Source of the DNA: Opitutia bacterium
Lineage (GTDB): Bacteria; Verrucomicrobiota; Verrucomicrobiia; Opitutales; Opitutaceae
Assembly: GCA_947472765.1 (NCBI GenBank)
Contig: CANJCM010000007.1
Span: 41,404 to 105,403, forward strand
DNA: 64,000 nt
Direction of reading: 5' to 3'
Under the pieces are notes generated by a model, which was not told where the DNA came from, made no database searches, and saw only the letters and a program-made list of their open reading frames with translations. Positions 1-9,748 of this stretch are shown one piece after another; position 1 is the first letter of the stretch, and each line of letters opens with the position of its first letter. Position numbers and translations under genes: made by a program.

Positions 1-1
1 C

Positions 2-961
2 ACGAACGCGAACGGCGCGACGGCCAGGATCATCACCTACGGCGCCATCATCGCCGATCTCCGCATGCCCGATCGCAACGGCCAGTTCGTCGGCGTCGTG
101 AAACCCGCGGTGTTCTCCGAGGAAAACTACGGCAAGGGCTTTCCGCAGGCCGCGATCGTCGTCGGCCGCGTGATCAATCGGATCGGCGGGGCGCGCTTCA
201 CGCTCAACGGTCGCGACTACCCGCTCGCCGCCAATTCCGGTCCGAACCATATCCACGGCGGAAAGAAGAATTATGCCCGCGTGCTCTGGAAAGCGCAGCC
301 GGCGGAAAGTCGTGATGGTCCCGCCGTGAAACTCACCTACCTCAGCGTCGACGGGGAGGAAGGCTATCCCGGCAATCTCACCGCCACCGTGGTGTACACG
401 CTCACCGCCGCGAACACGTTGCGAATCGACTACTCGGCCACGACCGACAAGCCGACGCCGGTGAATCTTTCCAACCACGCCTACTTCAACCTCGCGGGCC
501 AGGGCGATGTCCGCGGTCACCCGGTGGAAGTGAACGCCGCACTCTACACGCCGTCCGATGACGCGCTGATCCCGACCGGCGAAATCGCCCGCGTCGACGG
601 CACGCCGCTCGATTTCCGCCAGCCGATGCCGCTCGGCGCGCGCGCCGACCAGTTAAAGCGGCTCCGCTACGACAACAACTGGGTGCTCGACCGCCGGGAG
701 CCGAACACCCTCATCGCTGCAGCGCGGGTGTCGGATCCCGCTTCGGGCCGCGTCCTCGAAGTCTGGTCGACCGCGCCGGCCGTACAGATCTACACAAGTC
801 TGCTCGCCGGACCGCAGGCCGATCCGACGACCGGCTTCTACTGCTTCGAGACCCAGCACTTTCCCGACTCCGTCAACAAGGCCCACTTCCCGTCCACGAT
901 CTTGAACCCGGGCGAAACGTACCGGACGACGACGGAATTCCGTTTCTCGGTGGCGAAGTAG
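2..961 (+). CDS. galM: Aldose 1-epimerase (mutarotase), 5' truncated by the window edge
   Basis: It interconverts alpha and beta anomers of aldoses such as galactose or glucose. The reading frame is open from base 2, so the true start lies outside the window; about 320 residues are present. Family hallmarks are visible: ITYGAIIADL near the visible N-terminus, the substrate-binding His in NHIHGG, the catalytic His in SNHAYFNL, and the catalytic Glu in the late YCFETQHFPDS motif, followed by the usual P-GE-Y-TT-F ending. The missing part is probably a signal peptide plus roughly 20-40 residues, since Verrucomicrobia often export this enzyme; that cannot be judged here. The gene ends just before a REPIN-like repeat. 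Confidence 0.93.
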   Translation, partial: TNANGATARIITYGAIIADLRMPDRNGQFVGVVKPAVFSEENYGKGFPQAAIVVGRVINRIGGARFTLNGRDYPLAANSGPNHIHGGKKNYARVLWKAQPAESRDGPAVKLTYLSVDGEEGYPGNLTATVVYTLTAANTLRIDYSATTDKPTPVNLSNHAYFNLAGQGDVRGHPVEVNAALYTPSDDALIPTGEIARVDGTPLDFRQPMPLGARADQLKRLRYDNNWVLDRREPNTLIAAARVSDPASGRVLEVWSTAPAVQIYTSLLAGPQADPTTGFYCFETQHFPDSVNKAHFPSTILNPGETYRTTTEFRFSVAK

Positions 962-963
962 CA

Positions 964-1032
964 GTGGCATGGGTCTCCCGACCCATGAGGTTCGTTGGAA
1001 AGACATTCACGGGTCGGGAGACCCGTGCCACC
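964..1032. repeat. REPIN-like inverted pair, family A
   Basis: Two 24-25 nt hairpin units in opposite orientation (964-987 and 1008-1032). Each has a GTGG head, an 8-bp stem (canonical CACGGGTC/GACCCGTG) and a TCCC loop; heads point outward. The same unit pair recurs at 56361-56436 and 59836-59911 with unrelated spacers. It lies 3 bp after the galM stop codon. Confidence 0.85.
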
Positions 1033-1145
1033 CGGCCTTCGGGATTTTCGATCTTGGATTCTCGATTTTCGAATGGGCCGGTCTCAAGCGACGGCCCTGC
1101 AGCAATTCCCCGCGGCATGCCGTCGGGTTTACTCACGAGTGGATT

Positions 1146-1168
1146 CTTCGCTTCGCTCAGAATGACAG
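1146..1168. repeat. Copy of a CATTCTGAGCG-type intergenic repeat
   Basis: The stretch reads CTTCGCTTCGCTCAGAATGA and matches one arm of the inverted repeat at 28951-29054. It is an isolated arm here. The rest of 1033-1210 shows no gene. Confidence 0.5.
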
Positions 1169-1210
1169 GGGTCCTCACCGAACCTCGCAGGCTCGCAGCC
1201 ACGGATTTGA

Positions 1211-1257
1211 TGGGTCGCCTCGGGCGACACTAGGGCTGGCCGCTCCGGCCAGCCCAC
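1211..1257. repeat. Two adjacent REP-like hairpins at the 3' end of the DUF1592 gene
   Basis: On the minus strand a GTGG head is followed by a long stem (CTGGCCG/CGGCCAG) at about 1231-1257, then a second hairpin, GTGTCGCC/GGCGACCC, at 1211-1230. The first hairpin directly abuts the stop codon of the minus-strand gene ending at 1258, so it could also act in transcript termination or 3'-end protection. Confidence 0.6.
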
Positions 1258-3996
1258 CTATTTGTTCAGGAAGAGCTCACTCTGCACCATGGCGTGAATG
1301 AGGCCGCGAACGCCGTATTCGCGGCTCTTCGTACTCTGGAGAATCTGCTCCACGCGGGGGCGATCGGCGAAACGGATCGGGGCCCCGGTGGCGAAGATCG
1401 CGAGCTGACGCACGACGTTGCGCGCCAGCTGCGTTTCGTCCTCGAGCAGGAGCCGCTTGAAATCCTTCACGTCGGAAAAGGCCCGCCCGTTGAATGAGCC
1501 GCTCGGATCCACGGGCTGTGCAAAGTAGAATGCGAACGGCCACCCGTTCTTGCCGAAGCCGATCGCCGGCGCGGTATCGGTCGCCGTGGCCCGGTAACGC
1601 TCCCGCCAGCCGCCGAGGACGTCGAAATTCTCGAGGGCGAAGCCCGGCGGATCGATCTTCCGATGGCACGCCGCACAGCTTTCGTCGGCGCGATGCTTGT
1701 CGAGTTGCTGCCGGATCGTGACCGCACCGCGAATGTCCGGCTCGACCGCTGGCACCGCCGCGGGCGGGAGCGGCATGTCGAATCCGACAATGCGTTCCAT
1801 GATCCACTTGCCGCGCAGGACAGGCGAGGTCGTGGTGCCGTTCGCCGTCACCTTCAGCACGCTGGCCTGGGTCATCAGTCCGCCGCGCGGGCTGCCGGCC
1901 GGCAGCGACACCCGGCGCAGCGCCACGCCCTCGACCCCGGGAATTCCATAATGCCGCGCCAGGCGCTCATTCAGAAAGGTGAAGTTCGAGTCGACGACCT
2001 GCCGCGCGGGAAGATCGCGGCGAATCATTTCGCCGAAGTACATCTGCGTCTCCGCCAGCGCCGCCTCGGTCAGCGAGTCATCGAGATAGTAGTCGTTGTA
2101 GAGCGTCGTCGACGGTGAGGTGTCCTCCATTTTCCGCAGCTCGAGCCAGTAATCGAGGAACGCGCTGATGAACCGTTCCGACTTCGCATCCGAGAGCAGC
2201 CGCTCGGTCTGCCGCCGCAAGATTTCCGGCTGATGCAGTTCGCCGCGCGCCGCCAGCGAACGCAGTTCCGCGTCGGGCGGCGCGTTCCAGAGAAACAAAG
2301 CCAGCCGCGTGGCCAGCGCGTAGTCGTCGAGTTTGCCCGGCTGCTCGTCGATGTAGACGTACGTCGGCGACGCGAGCACCGCGGTGTAACCCGCGAGCAT
2401 CGCCCCGGCGAAGCCGAGTCCCGCGTCGAGCCGCTGCCGAATCAGTTGGAGAAAAAGTTGCACGTCGGCTTCCTCCACTGGCCGGCGATACGCCCGCTGC
2501 ACAAACGCGCGGAGCAGCCGCTCGCTGTCGGCCGCCACGTTCTTCGGCACGACTTCGACCCGCACCTCGCGCGAGGCCGGACCCGCCCGACCGCCCCGGC
2601 CACCGCGACCGGCCGGACCGGCCGCCTCGATCGCGACCCCGGGCTGGCTGGCTTCCACGCGTTGCATGGGAAGGTCACCGAAGAGCAGTCGATAGCCCGC
2701 GGTCGTCGCCGGATCATCGAGCGGGCCCTCGACCTCCATCCAGCGGAACGCCACCGCCGGCGCGCCATCGGGCTGCGCGAGCGGATTCGTGAAACCGCCC
2801 TGGTAGCCCGTCGGCCGCGAGCGATAAAAACGCGAGGCATCGGTCACGAGCGAGTCGTTGGCCTGCAGTTCAACCTCGAGTTCGTTGACCGCGAGCTCGG
2901 GCGTGAGATCAAAGGCGCCCAGCCGCCGAATCGTCGTCGGGCTGCGCGAGTAGATGATGACCGGCTCGTCGCGCCGCCCAGGCATGACGTCGTTGTAGTT
3001 CGGCTGCTGCCACTCCCGCGGGCCATCGTACTTCCGCTTTTGATCGCCGGTGCCGTCCTCATGGCGGCGAAACCCGTTCGGCCCGACCCAGAGGGTGTAG
3101 CCGCTGAACCGCGCGCGATAGCGTCCGGTCGCCGGCGCCGCGAAATCCCCCCAGATGAAACTGATGCCCGTCGGCGCATATTGGGAATGCACCCAGCCCA
3201 CGGCTTCCTGCTCGCGGATTTCGGGATTCGTTTCGCCCACGGTGATCGGCGCCTTCAACGCCCGCACATCCGGCTGCGGCTGGGTGCCGAGCGCGGGAAA
3301 CTTCAAGCGATCCGGTGAACCGGTGCGGAACGAGTCCGCCATCCCGCCCGCGCCGCCGGTGAACACTTCGCGCGCATAGTAACGCTTCGTCACCGGCGCG
3401 GGCCGGTTGAACGCCACGCTCATCGCCTGACGCATGGCGAACTCCGCCGCGCTCATGTAGCGTGCCATGTGCACGTAGGACACATCGAGGGCGCTGCTGA
3501 CCTTGTTGAAGCGGAAGGCCTCGCCGTCCTCGGGGAGCTGTCCCTGCACGCGAAGCAACGGCGCCGAGAGAAGATCACGCAGGCTGTTCTCGTACTCCGC
3601 CCGGTTCATCCGGCGGCGCGTGGCCCGGCCTTGTTCGGCGATCTTCGCCTGATCAACCGACACGAGCGTCGTGTTGAGCCCGCCGAGAAACGCGGCGCGA
3701 TCGTTCGCCGCCGGCGCGCGCTTTTCCTTCGGCGGCATTTCGCCGGAGGTCACGCGATCGTGAACCTTCACCCAGGTGAGGAAGTTCGAGGGGTCCTGCG
3801 GGTCCAGCTTCAAGGACGTGAGGTCGAGTCCGGCCTCGCGATCGACGTCGTTGTGGCAGGACGAACAGTGTTGGTCGGTGAACGCGATCGCGTCGGATTC
3901 CGACCACGCCGGAGCGGCCCCGGCCGCAGCGGCCAAGGACCAGGCGACGGCGGCGAGCAACGCACGGGACGGGCGAAAAAGAGAGTCGGCCTTCAT
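1258..3996 (-). CDS. DUF1592-family exported cytochrome-like protein (PSD/PSCyt domains), copy 1
   Basis: This is a large exported protein of the type abundant in Planctomycetes and Verrucomicrobia; its role is unproven but presumably redox and periplasmic. The 912-residue form starts with a signal peptide ending near AAAAGAAPA. Next come a c-type heme motif CSSCH (about 44-48) in a PSCyt1-like segment with GEMPPKEK, a DUF1587-like part (RRRMNRAEYENSLRDLL), a Gly/Arg-rich linker, DUF1595 (RAYRRPVEEADV), DUF1592, DUF1588 (GGLMTQASVLKVTANGTTTS) and DUF1585 with a second CAACH. The start at 3996 is preferred over an in-frame ATG at 4020, because all three paralogues have CCCC directly before this Met and the signal peptide begins there. 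Copies 2 and 3 lie at 35.5-41.7 kb. No DUF1552 partner gene, common beside such genes, is present. Confidence 0.9.
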   Translation of the reverse strand: MKADSLFRPSRALLAAVAWSLAAAAGAAPAWSESDAIAFTDQHCSSCHNDVDREAGLDLTSLKLDPQDPSNFLTWVKVHDRVTSGEMPPKEKRAPAANDRAAFLGGLNTTLVSVDQAKIAEQGRATRRRMNRAEYENSLRDLLSAPLLRVQGQLPEDGEAFRFNKVSSALDVSYVHMARYMSAAEFAMRQAMSVAFNRPAPVTKRYYAREVFTGGAGGMADSFRTGSPDRLKFPALGTQPQPDVRALKAPITVGETNPEIREQEAVGWVHSQYAPTGISFIWGDFAAPATGRYRARFSGYTLWVGPNGFRRHEDGTGDQKRKYDGPREWQQPNYNDVMPGRRDEPVIIYSRSPTTIRRLGAFDLTPELAVNELEVELQANDSLVTDASRFYRSRPTGYQGGFTNPLAQPDGAPAVAFRWMEVEGPLDDPATTAGYRLLFGDLPMQRVEASQPGVAIEAAGPAGRGGRGGRAGPASREVRVEVVPKNVAADSERLLRAFVQRAYRRPVEEADVQLFLQLIRQRLDAGLGFAGAMLAGYTAVLASPTYVYIDEQPGKLDDYALATRLALFLWNAPPDAELRSLAARGELHQPEILRRQTERLLSDAKSERFISAFLDYWLELRKMEDTSPSTTLYNDYYLDDSLTEAALAETQMYFGEMIRRDLPARQVVDSNFTFLNERLARHYGIPGVEGVALRRVSLPAGSPRGGLMTQASVLKVTANGTTTSPVLRGKWIMERIVGFDMPLPPAAVPAVEPDIRGAVTIRQQLDKHRADESCAACHRKIDPPGFALENFDVLGGWRERYRATATDTAPAIGFGKNGWPFAFYFAQPVDPSGSFNGRAFSDVKDFKRLLLEDETQLARNVVRQLAIFATGAPIRFADRPRVEQILQSTKSREYGVRGLIHAMVQSELFLNK

Positions 3997-4173
3997 GGGG
4001 AGGGGTGATTCGACTTGCACGACGCGACCGGGGGAAGAAAGCCGCCCGGAGGTCCTACGACTTGGTCAGGAATGGTGCCGGTCGGTTCGATTCACGCGAG
4101 CGGATTTCAGGAAGTGAAGCGAGTAGCGTCGGCCCTACACCGATCAGAGGACGTTCCGTCGCACGTCAGGCCG

Positions 4174-4281
4174 CCCTGGACGGTGGGGGCACCGTCCCTC
4201 CATGGATAGCGCTTTGAGAGGAGGGCGAACGGAAGTCTGAACGATCCGCCGACCATGGAGGGCGGGTGCCCACACCCGCCG
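4174..4281. repeat. REP-like pair, family B, heads facing each other
   Basis: A minus-orientation unit (4174-4203: GGAG head, stem GGACGGTG/CACCGTCC, loop CCCC) and a plus-orientation unit (4253-4281: GGAG head, stem GGCGGGTG/CACCCGCC) lie between the divergent DUF1592 and lysA genes. The rest of the 650-bp gap 3997-4646 should hold both promoters; I could not identify convincing boxes. Confidence 0.75.
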
Positions 4282-4646
4282 ACTTCGTTCCAACTGCATC
4301 TTTCCGGCACGGGAGAGGATCTTCGACATGGATACTGTCCGCGGCAATCGTAACGAGGATCCCCTCTTGGAGTGCCGAGCGGAGCGAAACTCACACCGGT
4401 TCTCGCGAGGCACTTCGGCGCCACGCGAAATCGTGCCCTGAATGGGTGCCCGCAGGGCGGGGTGTTCGGCTTGGCGACGAGCCAGCGCGCCCACTCCTCC
4501 GCCCAATGCGTCCGATTACACTCCACAAGCGTTTCAGTGATTACACTTCAGACACCGCCGTCTTCACCCGCTCCACCTGCCTCCCACCTCACCGCGCCGT
4601 TGACACCCCCCGCCCCTCATGGGTCTGTTATCGCTCTTTTCGCCAC

Positions 4647-5909
4647 ATGACTGACAAGACGCTGCCCTTCACCAAGGAACAACTGGAAGCCATCGCGGCC
4701 AAGGTGCCGACCCCGTTTCATATCTATGACGAGGCGGCGATGCGCAAAAATGCGCGCGCGTTCTACGATGCCTTCTCGTGGGTGCCGGGCGGGTTCGTGA
4801 ATTACTACGCCGTGAAGGCGCTGCCGAATCCGTACGTGCTCGAGGCCTTGAAGGCCGAAGGGCTCGGCGGCGACTGCTCGTCCTCGGCCGAACTGGCGCT
4901 CTGCCAGGCCGTCGGCATCACCGGCGACAAGATCGTCTTCACGTCCAACGACACGCCAGCCTACGAGTACCAGAAGGCCGCGGAACTCGGTGCGATCATC
5001 AATCTCGATGACATCAGCCACATCGCCTACCTTGAGAAGAGTCTCGGCGGAAAGCTCCCGGAGATGCTGTGTTTCCGGTACAACCCGGGCCCGCTGAAGG
5101 AAGGCAACGTCATCATCGGCAAGCCCGAGGAGGCGAAGTACGGCTTCACCCGCGAGCAGCTTTTCGAGGGTTACCGCATTCTCCGCGACAAGGGCGTGAA
5201 GCGCTTCGGCCTGCACACGATGGTCGCGTCGAACGAACTCAACCCGGACTACTTCGTCGAGACGGCGGAGATGCTCTTCGATCTCGTGGTCGAGTTGAAC
5301 AAGCAGCTCGGGATTCGCTTCGAGTTCGTGAATCTCGGCGGTGGCATCGGCATTCCGTACCGCCCGACGCAGACCGCCGTCGACCTCGCCCTCGTCGGCC
5401 GGAAGATCAAGGACGTCTACGATCGCAAGATCGTCGCCAACGGCCTCGGCCCGATCCGCATCGCGATGGAATGCGGCCGCATGATCACCGGACCGTACGG
5501 CTACCTGGTCACCCGCGTGCTCCACAAGAAGGCGATCTACAAGAATTACGTCGGGCTCGATGCCTGCATGGCGAACCTGATGCGCCCCGGCATGTATGGC
5601 TCGTACCACCACATCTCGGTCCCCGGGAAGGAAAACGGCCCGAAGAAGGTGTACGACGTCACGGGCTCGCTCTGTGAGAACAACGACAAGTTTGCGATCG
5701 ACCGCGAAATCCCGGACCCCGCCATCGGCGACCTCCTCGTGATTCACGACTCCGGCGCGCACGGCCATGCGATGGGCTTCAATTACAACGGCAAGCTTCG
5801 CTCCGCCGAAGTGCTTTGGCAGGGCGGCGGCAACTTCAAGGTCATCCGCCGTGCCGAGACCCTCGCGGATCATTTCGCGACGTTGGATTACCCGGGCCTG
5901 AAGAAGTAA
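4647..5909 (+). CDS. lysA: Diaminopimelate decarboxylase (fold-type III PLP enzyme)
   Basis: It decarboxylates meso-diaminopimelate to L-lysine, the last step of lysine synthesis, in the cytoplasm. The 420-residue protein has the PLP-lysine motif YYAVKALPNP, the phosphate-binding GGGIGIPY, the ECGRMI segment that precedes the C-terminal beta domain, and the CENNDKFA motif whose Cys contributes to the partner subunit's active site. GAHGHAMGFNYN near the end matches the family's conserved aromatic segment. The start at 4647 fits family length; the frame is open further upstream, but that part has low-complexity translation. A carboxynorspermidine or ornithine decarboxylase of the same fold is less likely given CEN-D. 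The leader is pyrimidine-rich without a Shine-Dalgarno sequence. Confidence 0.88.
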   Translation: MTDKTLPFTKEQLEAIAAKVPTPFHIYDEAAMRKNARAFYDAFSWVPGGFVNYYAVKALPNPYVLEALKAEGLGGDCSSSAELALCQAVGITGDKIVFTSNDTPAYEYQKAAELGAIINLDDISHIAYLEKSLGGKLPEMLCFRYNPGPLKEGNVIIGKPEEAKYGFTREQLFEGYRILRDKGVKRFGLHTMVASNELNPDYFVETAEMLFDLVVELNKQLGIRFEFVNLGGGIGIPYRPTQTAVDLALVGRKIKDVYDRKIVANGLGPIRIAMECGRMITGPYGYLVTRVLHKKAIYKNYVGLDACMANLMRPGMYGSYHHISVPGKENGPKKVYDVTGSLCENNDKFAIDREIPDPAIGDLLVIHDSGAHGHAMGFNYNGKLRSAEVLWQGGGNFKVIRRAETLADHFATLDYPGLKK

Positions 5910-5962
5910 GGCCGGGCGGGCGGACGCCAGAGGACGGAGGGCCGAGGCCGGAGCAATCCGGC

Positions 5963-6275
5963 TCACGCGGAGGCGCGGAGACGCGGAGTTCGGGCGGGAC
6001 AGGCCTTCATCCTGCCCATCCTGCCATCCTGTCCAAATTCGGGGCCTTGCTCCGCGACTCCGCGGCTCCGCGTGATCCAGAAGTTTTAGACAGGATGACA
6101 GGAGGAACAGGATTCGAGCCTAGGTTCGAAGCTGAGCCGTCGCGCGCGGAGTTCAGGTTGGCTGACAGGCGGTTCCTGGCCACTCAACCCGGCGCGTGCC
6201 CCCGTCTTTATCCTGCCCATCCTGCCATCCTGTCCAAATTCGGTGTCTTCCTCCGCGACTCCGCCGCTCCGCGTG
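5963..6275. repeat. Intergenic repeat block: GCGGAG arms and duplicated CATCCTG units
   Basis: An arm of three GCGGAG units (5963-5986) is repeated in inverse at 6051-6074 and again at 6251-6274. Before each inverse copy lies a direct repeat of about 35 bp built from ATCCTGCC/ATCCTGTCC units (about 6008-6042 and 6208-6242). A related GACAGGATGACAGG stretch lies at about 6090. The 447-bp gap 5910-6356 holds no gene that I can support. Confidence 0.7.
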
Positions 6276-6356
6276 GTCCTGATCCGTCCGCGCTGGATTT
6301 GTGTTCTTTACGGAAGCCGTGAGACTTGCGGCTCTTCGCCCAAATCTCGTCCACCC

Positions 6357-7349
6357 ATGAGCAATCTCGCGACTTCGTCCTCCCCTGCCACGCCGCTCTC
6401 GCAACTCGATCAACTCAAGCGCTTCACCACCGTGGTGGCCGACACGGGTGACTTCGAGTCGATGCGGTCGTTTCAACCGCGCGATGCGACGACCAATCCG
6501 TCGCTCATTCTCCAAGCCGCCTCGAAGCCCCAGTACGCCCCGATTCTCGATCGCGTGATCACCGATCGGAAATCATCCGGCCTCACCGGTGCCGCGCGGA
6601 TCGAGGACATCATGGACCGCGTGCTCGTCGCCTTCGGCCGCGAGATCCTCGCGATCGTCCCGGGACGCGTTTCCACCGAGACCGACGCGCGGCTTAGCTT
6701 CGACACCGCCGGCACGATCGCAAAGGGCCGCCACCTGATCGCGCTGTACGAAAAGGCCGGCATCAGCCGTGACCGCGTCCTGATCAAGATCGCGTCGACG
6801 TGGGAAGGCATCCAGGCCGCGCGAGTGCTCGAGCAGGAAGGCATCCACTGCAATCTCACCCTCCTCTTCTCGCTGCCCCAAGCCGTGGCCTGTGCCGACG
6901 CCCGGGCGCAACTGATCTCGCCGTTCGTGGGCCGGATCTACGACTGGTTCAAGTCGGCGATGAAACGCGACTACACCGGCGCCGAGGATCCGGGCGTGCA
7001 GTCCGTCGCGACGATCTACTCCTATTACAAACACTTCGGCCACGCGACCGAGGTGATGGGGGCAAGCTTCCGCAACGTTTCCCAGATCGTCGAACTCGCC
7101 GGCTGCGACCTGCTCACGATCAGCCCCGACCTCCTGGCGAAACTCGCCGCGAGCACCGAGCCCGTCACGCGCCGCCTCGATTCAGTCGCAGCCAAGGCCG
7201 CGAAGATCGAGCGGCTGCAGCTCGACGAAAAGAAATTCCGGTTTCTGCTCAACGAGGACGCGATGGCGACGGAGAAGACCGCCGAGGGCATTCGGAAATT
7301 TGCCGCGGATATCGTGAAGCTCGAGCAGCTCATCGCGGCGAAGCTGTAG
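6357..7349 (+). CDS. tal: Transaldolase
   Basis: It transfers dihydroxyacetone units between sedoheptulose-7-phosphate and glyceraldehyde-3-phosphate in the non-oxidative pentose phosphate pathway. The 330-residue length fits the classical TalB-type subfamily. Visible features are DATTNPSLI (Asp43 of the catalytic set), the Schiff-base Lys in [11 protein letters not shown] (Lys144), and [18 protein letters not shown] with the phosphate-binding [10 protein letters not shown] after it. The start at 6357 follows a CCACCC tract; the open frame upstream overlaps repeat DNA and is not coding. The gene stands alone, with repeat DNA before it and a membrane-protein gene about 150 bp after it. Confidence 0.96.
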   Translation: MSNLATSSSPATPLSQLDQLKRFTTVVADTGDFESMRSFQPRDATTNPSLILQAASKPQYAPILDRVITDRKSSGLTGAARIEDIMDRVLVAFGREILAIVPGRVSTETDARLSFDTAGTIAKGRHLIALYEKAGISRDRVLIKIASTWEGIQAARVLEQEGIHCNLTLLFSLPQAVACADARAQLISPFVGRIYDWFKSAMKRDYTGAEDPGVQSVATIYSYYKHFGHATEVMGASFRNVSQIVELAGCDLLTISPDLLAKLAASTEPVTRRLDSVAAKAAKIERLQLDEKKFRFLLNEDAMATEKTAEGIRKFAADIVKLEQLIAAKL

Positions 7350-7497
7350 GAATTTTCGGTTTTGGATTCTTGATTTTCGATTGGGAGCCCGCCGTCGCGG
7401 ACGAAGGCGCGGTGCCCTCACCGCGCGGATTTCAGGCTCAACATTCCCTTCTGCCCCGATTCGAGTGGGACATGTCCAACGTCCAGTGGATGCCGCC

Positions 7498-9690
7498 ATG
7501 ACGCGGCCGGCTATTGCGTCGATCTCTGTGATGGCTGCGGCCATCGTGCTGATCGCCACGGCCGCCTTTCGTTCCTGGAGTCCCCTCCGGGTCGATAAGA
7601 TTCCGGCGCTGGCTTCGGATACCAACCCCTGGCCTGGCGACTCGTTCCAGGAACTTGGCTATCTGGCCGCGCTGGCGGAAATCCCGCTCGGCCTCCAGGT
7701 CCGCGGCTCGCGGGTGAACCACCGCAGCGAGTTCCGCGGCGAGTTTCTTTCCGGCTGGTTCACCGCGCGACCGGTTGTGGGAATGCTGGTGTCCGGTTTC
7801 CCAAAGTCGCCCGGCAACTCGCTCGCGCTCGAGTTGCGCAACGCCCAGGGCGAAATCCGAGTGTTCTCGTTCGATCCGGTCAACCCGGGCGAGGACTGGC
7901 AGCCGTGGCGGGTGGCCCTGCCCGCCGGGGCGGTCTCGTTTCGGATCCGCGCCGTCGATGGAACCACCGACTTCAACGGCTGGCTCGCTGTCACAGATCC
8001 CTTCGTGCCCAGCGGCCGGCCGGCTTTTCAGACGCAGCTCGCCCGCACCTTCCAAGCCTTCGCCATCCAGGCCGTGTTGTTTCTCACGCTGGGATTGCCC
8101 GTCGGACGATGTCTCGCCGGGAAGCCCTGGTGCCCGCCGCCGCTCGTGCCCCTGCTCGCGGGCGCCGCCGTCGCTTCGCTCGGCTACGCGGCGTTCTGGA
8201 TCTACTTCGCGCACCCACTCGCGGGACGGATCTTCACGTGGGGAACGCTCCTGGTGAGCTGCGGCTTTGCGATTTCCGGCCGGCGCCAATCGGAGCCGGC
8301 CGATCGCACGCTGCGCCACCCGCTTTTCCTCGCCGCCTTGATCGCGCTTTTCTACCTCGCGCTCCTCCTGCTCTACGAGCCCACGCGATTCTCTTACACG
8401 GCCGCCAACCGATTCGAAGCCGGACTCCCGTCGGACAACGAGATCCCGCGCGCATTTGCCGACCGGCTGTGGCGGGGACAGTCCCCTCGCGAACTCTGGG
8501 GTGACTGGCAGAGCAGCGACCGGCCGCCCCTTCAAGCCGGCTGGCAGCTGCTGACCTGGCCCGTCCTGCACGCGCTCGGCTTCGATCTCGATGTCAGCGC
8601 GAACACGGCCGGCGTCTGCTTCCAATTGCTCTGGGTCTTCGCGGTCTGGGCACTCGTCCGGCATCTCGGCGCCAGTGCGCGGCAGGCACTGGGCATAGTG
8701 GCGGCGATCGCCTTCAGCGGCGTGCTGCTGGAATATTCCGTCTTCGTGTGGCCAAAGCTCGCCGCCGCCGCGCTGGTCGTGGCGGCCTATCTCCTGTGGC
8801 GCGACGAAAGGTCTGGCCGACCGCAACTTCGCTTCGCCATCGGCGGTTGGTGCGCGGCGCTGGGCTGGCTCGCGCACGGCGGGGTCGCGTTTTCGCTCCT
8901 CGGCCTCGCGCCGCTGGTCCTCGTCTGGCGCTCGCGCGTCCGCTCCCTGCACTGGCTGTGTGCCCTGGCGGCATTCGGCGCCGTGGCGGCGCCGTGGACC
9001 GCGTATCAAAAATTCTACGATCCGCCGGGGAACCGGCTGCTGAAATGGCATCTCGGAGGCGAGATGGGCATTGATCGACGCGGCGCGCTCGAAGCCATTG
9101 CTGACGGCTACCGCAAGGCGGGCCTCGCCACGACGCTGCGCAACAAGTGGAGCAACGTGCGCTTCCAATTCGAGGGACGCTGGCCGGGCCTGCGCGACTT
9201 TGATCTTTCCCTCAAGTCCACCCGCCTGCGGGAAGGCGAGACCGTGTACACGGTGAGATCGTGGGGAGCCTGGATTCTGGCGCTGCTGGCCCCGCTGCTC
9301 TGGCTGGTGCGCGCGCGACCTGCGCCCCCCGCTGAAACCCGGCGGGCGCTGCTCGAACTCTGTTGGTGGTTTCTGGGCGGCGCGTGCGTCTGGCTCGCGC
9401 TGCTCTTCATGCCCAACACCGCGACGATTCATCAGGGCACCCTCGTTACCCAATTGCTCGGCCCGGCATTGCTGGCCGTTGGCGCATTCCAATTGAACCG
9501 CTGGTACTTCGCCGCCCTCGCCACCTTTCAGGCTGCGTGGTTTGCCCTCGCCTGGACACCGCCCAGCCCGCTGGTCGAGGGGCGGCTGCTCCCGGCTCCC
9601 GCGTTGCTGGCCGTGATCTGCGGAATGGTGCTGCTCGCGCTGGTCTGGCTGGGAGCGTGGGCGGAGAAATCACCGGGCCACCGGACCTGA
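7498..9690 (+). CDS. Polytopic membrane protein, possibly a GT-C-fold glycosyltransferase
   Basis: This 730-residue protein has an N-terminal membrane segment (ISVMAAAIVLIATAAF), an extracytoplasmic domain of about 200 residues rich in beta-type sequence, then about ten further hydrophobic segments to the C-terminus. The layout resembles GT-C glycosyltransferases that use lipid-linked sugars (GT39/ArnT-like), and an acidic DRLWRGQSPRELWGDW segment follows an early loop; however, I cannot point to a diagnostic catalytic motif. It may glycosylate lipids or proteins of the envelope. ATG 7498 is chosen because the predicted signal anchor begins there. It is followed 58 bp later by an SMP-30 gene in the same direction. 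Confidence 0.7.
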   Translation: MTRPAIASISVMAAAIVLIATAAFRSWSPLRVDKIPALASDTNPWPGDSFQELGYLAALAEIPLGLQVRGSRVNHRSEFRGEFLSGWFTARPVVGMLVSGFPKSPGNSLALELRNAQGEIRVFSFDPVNPGEDWQPWRVALPAGAVSFRIRAVDGTTDFNGWLAVTDPFVPSGRPAFQTQLARTFQAFAIQAVLFLTLGLPVGRCLAGKPWCPPPLVPLLAGAAVASLGYAAFWIYFAHPLAGRIFTWGTLLVSCGFAISGRRQSEPADRTLRHPLFLAALIALFYLALLLLYEPTRFSYTAANRFEAGLPSDNEIPRAFADRLWRGQSPRELWGDWQSSDRPPLQAGWQLLTWPVLHALGFDLDVSANTAGVCFQLLWVFAVWALVRHLGASARQALGIVAAIAFSGVLLEYSVFVWPKLAAAALVVAAYLLWRDERSGRPQLRFAIGGWCAALGWLAHGGVAFSLLGLAPLVLVWRSRVRSLHWLCALAAFGAVAAPWTAYQKFYDPPGNRLLKWHLGGEMGIDRRGALEAIADGYRKAGLATTLRNKWSNVRFQFEGRWPGLRDFDLSLKSTRLREGETVYTVRSWGAWILALLAPLLWLVRARPAPPAETRRALLELCWWFLGGACVWLALLFMPNTATIHQGTLVTQLLGPALLAVGAFQLNRWYFAALATFQAAWFALAWTPPSPLVEGRLLPAPALLAVICGMVLLALVWLGAWAEKSPGHRT

Positions 9691-9748
9691 AATTCCCGGG
9701 CCGGATTTCTGTCTCGATACTGTGACAGTGCCATCCTACGTCTTGCCC

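Noticed and set aside
7438..9492. Open frame of 684 codons opposite the membrane-protein gene
   Set aside because: The sense strand encodes hydrophobic helices; the antisense product is a typical charged low-complexity shadow.
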